Source of the DNA: CAYWNA01 sp964459305
GTDB taxonomy: Bacteria > Planctomycetota > Planctomycetia > Pirellulales > Pirellulaceae
DNA: 22,018 nt
Assembly: GCA_964459305.1 (NCBI GenBank)
Contig: CAYWNA010000224.1
Span: 1 to 22,018, forward strand
Direction: 5' to 3'
The notes under the pieces: model-generated
The model's input: only the letters and a program-made list of their open reading frames with translations
Told to the model about the DNA's origin: nothing
The model's database searches: none
Translations under genes and position numbers: made by a program
In this document: in pieces, positions 15,608-22,018 of the stretch
Layout: every line of letters starts with the position of its first letter
Numbering within the stretch: the first letter of the stretch is position 1

Positions 15608-16999
15608 CTAATCCGTTGGCCTCGCCAGGGCATGTACCTCTTTCACGATGGTCTCCTCGATCTCCGGCGCCCAGACGGTCGGCAGATCGTAACAGACCAT
15701 CGAGGTACGGCCTTCATAGCCGCCTTCGGCCAGCACCCGGCGCGAGGGAATATAGGCCATGACGTCGTTCGAGTATCCGGCCACCCACGTCCGCTCGACA
15801 CCAAACTTGCGCTTCAAACGTACCGCGTAGTCCACCACAACCTCGCCGCCTAGTGTGATAAACAGCAGCTCCGATCCGAACCGCCACACTTGCACGGGGT
15901 AACCGGGGTATGACTCGACTGGCGTCTTCCCCGCATCGAGGGTTTCGAGTATTTGTCCGGCATGGCGGGCGCGGAGGCGATTCCGGCCCTTGGCCAGCGA
16001 TTTCAGCTCACTGCGTGGTGGCAACTCGCCCAGTCGCAGCTCGACTTCGCGGTACCGCGTGGCGAGCCGGCCTTCGATCGTGAACAGCGGCCCGGCCAGC
16101 ACTGTTTCGACGGCGTCCGCCAGCTCACGTCCGACTGCCTCGGTCGCCTGAACGTCGGACCCGCCGCGAGGCCACGGCGTTTGATCGCCACAGCAGCCCT
16201 GCCAGAACATGGCGACCGCCCCAGGATGCGCTTCTTCCACGTGCAACTGAGCGAATCCTGCGTAGTCGCCGCACCAGCGAAAGAAATCCGTCAACTTCGT
16301 TGGGTGGCACGCATAGCCGAACACGATTGCCCGGATGGAGTACTGCTGGTCGGTCACGCGCAGAACAGGCACGCTGTGATCCACCGGGCCGCACAGCTGG
16401 CCGGATGCGCGCAGCCGAGGTACGTCGGCATGTTTGTTGTTGCGGCGGTTGACGGCAAAGTCAGCACGCCCTTCACCCCAAGCAAGCGTAGCTGGGGCCA
16501 GCTTCTCGATGGCGTCACCCATGACTTGCACAATCTGCTCGCGCAGCCACGCCGTGTACTCGTCGATGCGCTGACAGTCCGTTCTGTCCAGAGGATACAT
16601 CGATAGAAGGTTGCGACCAACCACAGGCCCGCAGTGCGTGTGCGAGCAGTTCAGGACGATCTGGTCGCGTTTCAAAGCGTACCTCTCCATAGCCGTTCGG
16701 CACACGGCTACGGACGTCGCCCGGTCGATGCCGACGACATCCAAGGTAACCAGTATCGCGCGTCTGCCGTCCGGATCTTCCACGGCCAACGCTTTGGCCC
16801 ACAGATCGTGTAACGTCCCTTCGGAGCGCTTGGTGCGGCTCGCGTAACCCGACATCCACATCGGCTTTTCCGGAGTGATCTTCACCGCAGCAACGCCGGC
16901 CTTCCAAACCTCGTCGGCTCGGATCTCGGCCGCCTCCCCTGCAGACAGCAGACTAGCCCAAAGAAGCAACGCCGGGTATCGTGTCGTGGTTCGGTTCAT
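15608..16999 (-). CDS. Secreted neutral/alkaline ceramidase-fold hydrolase
   Basis: 463 residues from the ATG at 16999; an ATG at 17017 adds six residues, but its ribosome site would be too close, whereas AAAGG precedes 16999 well. A short signal peptide covers about 1-24. The N-terminal domain of the neutral ceramidase family is visible: VAAVKITPEKPMWMSGYASR (about 37-55), the zinc site SHTHCGP (H120, H122) and the third ligand FGYACHPT (H232). Ceramidases of this fold split ceramide into sphingosine and fatty acid outside the cytoplasm. At the usual catalytic-serine block (GDVSPN-like), this protein has QGCCGDQTPWP (267-277), so a threonine stands where I expect serine. The C-terminal immunoglobulin-like domain of full-length ceramidases is missing or very short. 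Metal-dependent amide or ester hydrolysis is likely, but ceramide as substrate is doubtful. Same strand as the CehA-like gene downstream. Confidence 0.8.
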   Translation of the reverse strand: MNRTTTRYPALLLWASLLSAGEAAEIRADEVWKAGVAAVKITPEKPMWMSGYASRTKRSEGTLHDLWAKALAVEDPDGRRAILVTLDVVGIDRATSVAVCRTAMERYALKRDQIVLNCSHTHCGPVVGRNLLSMYPLDRTDCQRIDEYTAWLREQIVQVMGDAIEKLAPATLAWGEGRADFAVNRRNNKHADVPRLRASGQLCGPVDHSVPVLRVTDQQYSIRAIVFGYACHPTKLTDFFRWCGDYAGFAQLHVEEAHPGAVAMFWQGCCGDQTPWPRGGSDVQATEAVGRELADAVETVLAGPLFTIEGRLATRYREVELRLGELPPRSELKSLAKGRNRLRARHAGQILETLDAGKTPVESYPGYPVQVWRFGSELLFITLGGEVVVDYAVRLKRKFGVERTWVAGYSNDVMAYIPSRRVLAEGGYEGRTSMVCYDLPTVWAPEIEETIVKEVHALARPTD

Positions 17000-17357
17000 G
17001 AGCCGCCTTTCTCTCATCCTTCTATAGCAGATACATCATTTCAGGTATATGGAAAGACGACCCCTAGCGCCCTGCGAGAGGCGTATTGCGACGTTCGTGC
17101 CAGAATTCGTTGAGCAAGCAGAACAGGCAACGCCGTTTTCTGGACTATTTGAGAGTGTCCGGGAATCGGGAGGGCGAAGCTCCTGCTGAGCATAAATGCC
17201 CGGCTCGGCGGGAGCCTCGCCCTCCCGTTACAGTGGATTCCGGCATTTCGAATTCCCGGACACCCTCAACTACGTCAGTTCTTCCATGTCCTCCTGGTCC
17301 TTCCGCAGCACGCTGAGATAGGGCACCATCAGTCCGGTCGAACCGCACACCCCGGCG
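17000..17357. other. Spacer between the kinase and ceramidase-like genes
   Basis: No gene supported in these 358 bp. About one third is the nested palindromic element I (17151-17267). The rest shows no convincing promoter or RNA gene. Confidence 0.5.
17151..17267. repeat. Nested inverted-repeat element I
   Basis: The outer arms 17151-17166 and 17252-17267 (GTGTCCGGGAAT / ATTCCCGGACAC) match at 15 of 16 positions. The inner arms 17167-17191 and 17203-17227 (CGGGAGGGCGA... / ...TCGCCCTCCCG) match at 22 of 25. The inner pair begins directly where the left outer arm ends, giving a nested structure with an asymmetric right spacer of 24 nt. Confidence 0.82.
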
Positions 17358-20300
17358 CTACTCTTGGGAACCCAGCGAGCGGATCCATTCCTCGAATTCC
17401 GGCCGTTTACGCATTGAATCAAAATCCGTGTCTTCCTTCAGCCAGTCGGTCCTTTTCGGGTCGTTGAAGTAGCCGATCGCTCGCGCCTGCTCGAGTAGGC
17501 GAATCGAGCGACTCGCGTAACGCTCCGCTTGGCCCTTCACCTCGCCGGATGGTTCATCAGTTGCGTCTTCTTGGCGGGCCGCAGCGAAACACAATGCGAA
17601 TCCACAGGCGGCGTTGTAGAGACTGCGACCGTTCTGCGGGTCCAATTCGGCGAGTTTGTCGGCCGACTCCACCGCCTCCGCAAGCCGGCCGCGGCTGATG
17701 AGGACGGGCACTCGCTGAGAAAGATACTGTGCCGCCTTCTCTCTCGGATGAGACAGCACAAAATCGATATCTTCGACTACCTTGTGACACAATTCACAGA
17801 CGGCGATATGCTGTTCGAACTTCTGTGAATACCCATGAAACTGCGGCCACCCATCGAGCCCCGTTCGCTCCTCGAAGCGCTGGAGCGACGCCAATCCTTC
17901 TTGGAACAACCGGACGGCCGTCGCGAATTCTTGTTGCCGCTGAAGTGCGTAAGCAGTTTTGAACGTGGCACTGATCAGATCCGCCTGCGCCTGATCGTCG
18001 TCGGCGTTTTGCTGCACCATTTTTCGAGCTTGATCGACACCCTGATTGAAGAAACGGATCGCGGCTGCAAAATCGTCGGACTGCAGAGCCACGGTTCCAA
18101 GCCGGACGTAGGCGACGAACAAAGTACGCTGCAAAATGACGTCTCCGGGTTGGGCGTCGAGCTGTTTCTTCCTGATCTCCAGGCATTCCTCAAAATGCGC
18201 ACGGGCAAGCGGTGGTTCGTGCGCCATTCGCGCGTCGCCGATTTTTTCGAGGGCCACCGACAGGCTGTATTGTATTCGAGCATCAGACGAGTGATCCTGG
18301 GCCAACCGTCGGACGATGGCCACGCTTTGCTGATGGTGATCGATAGCATTCTTATAGCCATCGGCGTCCGCTGAAACGTGATGCAACTGCAAGTGAACAT
18401 CGCCCACTCGCCGAAGTGCGATCGACAAGCCCAATTGATACTCCGGATCTCGATCGTACAGATCGGCGAACTTCTTGCAGATGGCCAAGTCTTTCTCGTA
18501 GTGAGCAAGGGCCGCCTCCCAGTCGCCCGTGTTCTGATAGGCTTCACCCAGATGTTGGTGCAGGATGGACAGATTCTGCTGGATGGTCATACCCTCAGGG
18601 CTGTCTTTGGCCAAGTCTTCATAGATGTCCAGGCTCCTTCGAAAGGCGGCAATCGCCTCCGGCAACTTGCCGCTCTGTCGTTTTGCTTTGCCGGAGTGCA
18701 AATGCGCTACGGCGAGTTCGAACTGGTACGATCGGTCGGATGGGCTGTGTTCGGCCAATGAAGCAATGAGTTCCACTTCTTTCTGAAAGCTCTCGCCAGC
18801 CGTGGAAGAGTCTCCGGTTCGTAGGCAGACTCTCCCGATGCCTCCGTGGGCGACCCCAAGGTAATGCTGGACGTCGAGATTGTGCGGGTCGGATGCTGCA
18901 GCACGCTGGGCGATTTCAAGTGCCTTTCGATAGTGGTTCCGCGCCACATCCACGTTCGAGTCGATGTACGCGTCGCCAAGGTGTCGATACGCCGCCGAGA
19001 GATCGCATTGGGCTTGGGAGTCCGCGGCGTTTGCGGACTCGCCCTGCGCCAACGGTTTCCGGATGGCGAGGCATTTTTCGTAGCTTTCGCGTGCCGAATC
19101 CACGTCGCCCTGCCACAAACGGATCTTCCCAAGTCGCGCGTAACTGACGGACATGTCTCGCTGGTACTGGGCATTGGTCGGGTCTGATTCAGCCAGCAGG
19201 CTTGAGGCATCCAGACTCTTGGTGTGAGCAGCGATCGCGCCTTCCACATCACCAAGCTCCCAAGCCACCTCGCCCAGTTTGCTGCGTGCGGAAGCGACAC
19301 CTGCCTGAGCGACCACGTTTGCAGGATTGCGGTCTTTCTGCGCGCGGATGACCAGAAGGCCCTTCTCGTACGTTTCACGAGCTTTGGCCGGCTCGCCCAA
19401 TCGCCGAAACGTATCGCCCAACCTCTCATAAGACACCGACAGATTCTGCTGAACCAGCCATTCGTTTGGCTTGATGGACGAAAGGTCCTGCAGGATATCG
19501 TTGCCGCGTTGGTACTGCCGGTGTGCCTCGATCGTTCCATCGCGGCCGCCACTGCCGCCCACGGCCAGAAAGACGTCGCCTAACTCCAAATGCGCCACGG
19601 CGAGATTCAAGTCCGCTCGCGGCGCGGTTTCCAGGCCGCGTGCGACATCCCTCAAACGATCGACGGCAGTATCCAGTAAACTGGCCCGGACCGAGTGTGC
19701 GGCGGGGACGTTGGCCAGTTTCTGTTGGATGTCAAACACTACCGATTCGAGTGTCTGCAGTGCGACCAGCGTCTGCTGCTCGGCCTGCGTGCGCGCCGAA
19801 TCCGCTTCGCGCCTCAAGCCGGTCTCACGGCGATATCCGATGGCCAGCAAAGAAATCACGAGAATCGACAGGGCTACCGCCGTCGCGGCCAATCCGGAAA
19901 CGACCGGTTTCCGCTTGCACCACCGCCACATTCGTTCCACGGCACCAACGGGCCGGGCGTGAATCGGCTCGCCAGACAAGTAACGACGCAACTCGTCAGC
20001 CAACTCGGCCGCCGAGGCGTAACGCCTCGCCGGATCCTTTTGCAGGCACCTCAATGCGATCGTGTCAACGTCTCTATCGATGGCGGGATTCAGTTGATGC
20101 AGTGGTACAGGCTCCCGCTGAACGACCTGTTCCAGCGTATCCAGGACGTTGGCGGCCTGAAATGGAGGGTGCCCAGTCACGAGACAATAGAGAATCGCGC
20201 CCAACGAGTAGACGTCGCCGGCCGGACCGATTTCTGCCGCCTGCCCCGTTGCTTGTTCGGGCGGCATGTAGCTGGGCGTGCCAATGATGTCGCCGCTGGC

Positions 20301-21257
20301 CGTCAACCCGTCGGTTGCTTCCAAGCGTTTCGCCAGCCCGAAGTCGGTAACCAAGGGTTGAGAGTTGATGGTTGAGGGTTGAGAACCCGGATTCCTTCCT
20401 CGATCCTCCACGCTCGACCGTTGATCATCCTTCAGCAGTACGTTGGCGGGCTTCAAGTCGCGGTGGATGATGCCTTGTTCGTGCGCGTAATGAACCGCGT
20501 CGGCCACGGGCACCAACAACTCGGCCGCGTCGCGACATGCTAGTGGGCCATCGGCAATTCGCTGGGCAAGACTCTGCCCTTCGACGTATCCCATCGAGAA
20601 GTAATGCTGGCCGTCGTGTTGCCCCACATCATAGATGGGAACGATGTTTGGGTGATCCAAATTTGCCGCGGCTTCCGCCTCGGCCTGGAACCGTTCGATG
20701 TAGGGCGAGGCGGCGAATTGCCCGGCCAAGATCATCTTCAACGCCACGATGCGATTCGCCTGGATCTGACGCGCCCGGTAGACCACCCCCATTCCTCCGC
20801 GGGCGATTTCCTCCATGAGTTCGTAGTCGCCGAATTTGCGAATCGTGCCGGTGGCCACTGATTCGCCGCCCTGCCGGCTTGCTTCCGACCTACCAATGGA
20901 GCCGACGCTCGAATCGCCCGTAACTTCGACGGTGTAATCCGAGGTCGAGGGGTCCGGCGAGTCGAGTTCGTCGCTCTCGATCGCATGGTGCATCTCGAAC
21001 AGATTGCCCAATCGATCCCGCAAATGTGGAAACCGGCGGAAGTACTCATCCGAGTCCGGAGCTTTTCCCAGTTGCTCGCGCAGACAGAATTCGGCATATA
21101 GCAGTTCCAGCACGGTCTCGTCGCTCGAATTCAAGACGGGATGCTGTTCCAGCAGCGTCTCTACCAGAACGTGCTCGCCGCACCGCCAGCGTTCCTCCTG
21201 CTGGGCGCGCAGCGACAAGATGAGTTCACCAAGCGGCTGATCAGGCTGCTCATTCAT
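17358..21257 (-). CDS. Membrane Ser/Thr protein kinase with long TPR sensor region
   Basis: 1299 residues. An N-terminal helical region (about 1-95, ending EYFRRFPHLRDRLGNLFEMH) is typical of planctomycete kinases encoded with ECF sigma factors. The Hanks-type kinase domain (about 145-425) has the glycine loop IARGGMGVVY, catalytic lysine VALK (K174), HRDLKPANVLL (D267), DFG (305-307), and GTPSYMPPEQ. A single membrane helix (about 452-474) separates the cytoplasmic kinase from an extracytoplasmic tail of about 800 residues. That tail carries many TPR-like units (for example AYRHLGDAYIDSNVDVARNH, LGEAYQNTGDWEAALAHYEK) at roughly 45-55-residue spacing, likely a protein-binding or sensing scaffold. 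Between VLL and VTDFG is an unusual Ser/Gln-rich insert (about 278-301) encoded partly by heptamer repeats. The catalytic residues are intact, so it is probably active. Its start overlaps the sigma-factor stop by 8 nt, pointing to coupled translation. Confidence 0.92.
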   Translation of the reverse strand: MNEQPDQPLGELILSLRAQQEERWRCGEHVLVETLLEQHPVLNSSDETVLELLYAEFCLREQLGKAPDSDEYFRRFPHLRDRLGNLFEMHHAIESDELDSPDPSTSDYTVEVTGDSSVGSIGRSEASRQGGESVATGTIRKFGDYELMEEIARGGMGVVYRARQIQANRIVALKMILAGQFAASPYIERFQAEAEAAANLDHPNIVPIYDVGQHDGQHYFSMGYVEGQSLAQRIADGPLACRDAAELLVPVADAVHYAHEQGIIHRDLKPANVLLKDDQRSSVEDRGRNPGSQPSTINSQPLVTDFGLAKRLEATDGLTASGDIIGTPSYMPPEQATGQAAEIGPAGDVYSLGAILYCLVTGHPPFQAANVLDTLEQVVQREPVPLHQLNPAIDRDVDTIALRCLQKDPARRYASAAELADELRRYLSGEPIHARPVGAVERMWRWCKRKPVVSGLAATAVALSILVISLLAIGYRRETGLRREADSARTQAEQQTLVALQTLESVVFDIQQKLANVPAAHSVRASLLDTAVDRLRDVARGLETAPRADLNLAVAHLELGDVFLAVGGSGGRDGTIEAHRQYQRGNDILQDLSSIKPNEWLVQQNLSVSYERLGDTFRRLGEPAKARETYEKGLLVIRAQKDRNPANVVAQAGVASARSKLGEVAWELGDVEGAIAAHTKSLDASSLLAESDPTNAQYQRDMSVSYARLGKIRLWQGDVDSARESYEKCLAIRKPLAQGESANAADSQAQCDLSAAYRHLGDAYIDSNVDVARNHYRKALEIAQRAAASDPHNLDVQHYLGVAHGGIGRVCLRTGDSSTAGESFQKEVELIASLAEHSPSDRSYQFELAVAHLHSGKAKRQSGKLPEAIAAFRRSLDIYEDLAKDSPEGMTIQQNLSILHQHLGEAYQNTGDWEAALAHYEKDLAICKKFADLYDRDPEYQLGLSIALRRVGDVHLQLHHVSADADGYKNAIDHHQQSVAIVRRLAQDHSSDARIQYSLSVALEKIGDARMAHEPPLARAHFEECLEIRKKQLDAQPGDVILQRTLFVAYVRLGTVALQSDDFAAAIRFFNQGVDQARKMVQQNADDDQAQADLISATFKTAYALQRQQEFATAVRLFQEGLASLQRFEERTGLDGWPQFHGYSQKFEQHIAVCELCHKVVEDIDFVLSHPREKAAQYLSQRVPVLISRGRLAEAVESADKLAELDPQNGRSLYNAACGFALCFAAARQEDATDEPSGEVKGQAERYASRSIRLLEQARAIGYFNDPKRTDWLKEDTDFDSMRKRPEFEEWIRSLGSQE
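20355..20382. repeat. Four tandem heptamers inside the kinase gene
   Basis: Four back-to-back 7-bp units on the plus strand: GGGTTGA, GAGTTGA, TGGTTGA and GGGTTGA. On the coding strand they read as TCAACCC-type heptamers. They encode the SQPSTINSQP part of the insert just before the DFG motif. Together with adjacent bases up to about 20430, the insert adds around 20 residues without breaking the frame. Confidence 0.75.
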
Positions 21258-21843
21258 AGTTCGAATCGTCCAGCCCTATATCCTTGGCCGCGCGATTGAC
21301 CGCTCGCGAAAACCGTTTCCGCACGGCCTCCGGCGTACCGCCGATCTGCTCGGCAATTTCGTTCCACCCGCAGCCAATCGTTCGCTGCTCGGCGATCATA
21401 CGTTCTTCGTCGGACAGCCGTTCGCTCAGGTTTTTCAATAACTCCCGATGCGCAACGATCTTGCTCGGTGTGTCCACCGAGCCGGCCAATGGCAATTCGT
21501 CGGCAGCGGTCGAGACAACAAGACTAGCATCTCGGCGCTGCCGGTGTGCTCGACGAGCGTGGTCCGTAACCTTGTTACGCACCATAGTAGCCAGCAATTT
21601 GAGAAGTTGTTCCGGCGTCTCCAACTCGAATTGTCCCGCGGCCACGCGCACGAAGAAATTGGCCAAGATCGATTGGCAGATGTCCATCGAATCCATCACG
21701 CGCCGCAGATTGGGATCGGTCAGGCGCACGCGCGCGATCACCCGCAAGTCCGGTTCATACCGCCGGATCAGTTCCTCTGCGGCCTGTTGGTCGCCGCGGC
21801 GAACACGAGCGAGCAGTTCAACAAATGAATCTGGGGCAGACAT
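21250..21843 (-). CDS. ECF-type RNA polymerase sigma factor
   Basis: 197 residues from the ATG at 21843; a TTG at 21852 would add three. Sigma region 2 is visible from SFVELLARVRRGDQQAAEEL to the block RVMDSMDICQSILANFF, and ends at LLKLLATMVRNKVTDHARR. Region 4 follows with LSDEERMIAEQR and the helix-turn-helix GCGWNEIAEQIGGTPEAVRKRFSRAVNR, which recognises the -35 element. This is the planctomycete type that accompanies Ser/Thr kinases rather than an anti-sigma factor; I see no anti-sigma gene. The stop codon overlaps the kinase start by 8 nt, so the kinase is the probable partner controlling its activity, perhaps by phosphorylation. There is no strong ribosome site upstream. Confidence 0.92.
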   Translation of the reverse strand: MSAPDSFVELLARVRRGDQQAAEELIRRYEPDLRVIARVRLTDPNLRRVMDSMDICQSILANFFVRVAAGQFELETPEQLLKLLATMVRNKVTDHARRAHRQRRDASLVVSTAADELPLAGSVDTPSKIVAHRELLKNLSERLSDEERMIAEQRTIGCGWNEIAEQIGGTPEAVRKRFSRAVNRAAKDIGLDDSNYE

Positions 21844-22018
21844 ATAGGTCAATCCCGTAAGCGTGCGTAATCCTGTCGAGTCTCGCCTGGATGTCGGGAC
21901 GTGAGTTCGAGGCGCCTATCATTGTAGAAACTGAGCAACGCAACACTAGATGTACTTGGTTCATTGGTAAGCGTTCACAGCCCAGTAACCGTATGACCGG
22001 CCCTTCTTAATCGTAATC
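21844..22018. other. Region upstream of the sigma-factor gene
   Basis: No gene or clear repeat seen. The promoter of the sigma factor-kinase unit should lie here; on the minus strand a TACAAT at about 21926 is a possible -10 box, but I see no good -35 partner. Confidence 0.3.

Noticed and set aside
17776..17800. CELCH, a CxxCH heme motif, in the kinase tail
   Set aside because: It is inside a helical TPR-type region without other cytochrome features; most likely chance.

Overview
The window looks like a chromosomal segment of a planctomycete (Planctomycetota, probably Pirellulales-like). The evidence is the gene families: an ECF sigma factor overlapping a giant Ser/Thr kinase with a TPR tail, a secreted HzsA-related multiheme protein, a secreted CehA/McbA-type PHP metallohydrolase, a neutral-ceramidase-fold protein and a formylglycine sulfatase. 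GC is moderately high, genes sit on both strands with few long operons, and many spacers hold palindromic repeats. I have no database result, so the assignment is an inference.

Layout. 3-1643 (+) is the end of a sodium:solute symporter, followed across a repeat-bearing spacer by a choline-sulfatase (1861-3399, +). Convergent to these is a minus-strand pair: a ROK sugar kinase (5541-4642), then a zinc-ribbon M50 membrane protease (4602-3550) whose last membrane helix is cut off by a frameshift. 5888-6412 (+) is the C-terminal half of an MFS transporter, a relic. Next are a small lipoprotein (7350-6667, -) with a likely terminator, a GT2 polyprenyl-phosphate glycosyltransferase (8727-7735, -) and a small M50B-like membrane metalloprotein (9155-9733, +). 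The second half has a 1135-residue secreted HzsA-related cytochrome (10012-13419, +). It converges on a minus-strand series that reads, in transcription order, ECF sigma factor (21843-21250), kinase (21257-17358), ceramidase-like protein (16999-15608) and CehA/McbA-like protein (15340-13454).

How genes may work together. The symporter and choline-sulfatase could form an uptake and desulfation route for choline-O-sulfate. The ECF factor and kinase overlap by 8 nt and should be one regulatory unit. The HzsA-like, CehA/McbA-like and ceramidase-like proteins all have export signals and would act in the periplasm or at the surface; a shared pathway is not shown.

The most striking unexplained structure is a population of inverted-repeat elements in nearly every long spacer, belonging to at least seven sequence families. 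In most, each arm is itself a small hairpin. In three families the two arms differ by a reciprocal base-pair swap (G-C against C-G) that keeps each small hairpin intact while weakening the long stem. That resembles the REP/REPIN (BIME) architecture of enterobacteria and pseudomonads. Related repeat material also sits in frame inside two proteins: the CehA/McbA-like enzyme, and the kinase just before its DFG motif. Repeat arms also supply the stop codons of the MFS relic and the glycosyltransferase.
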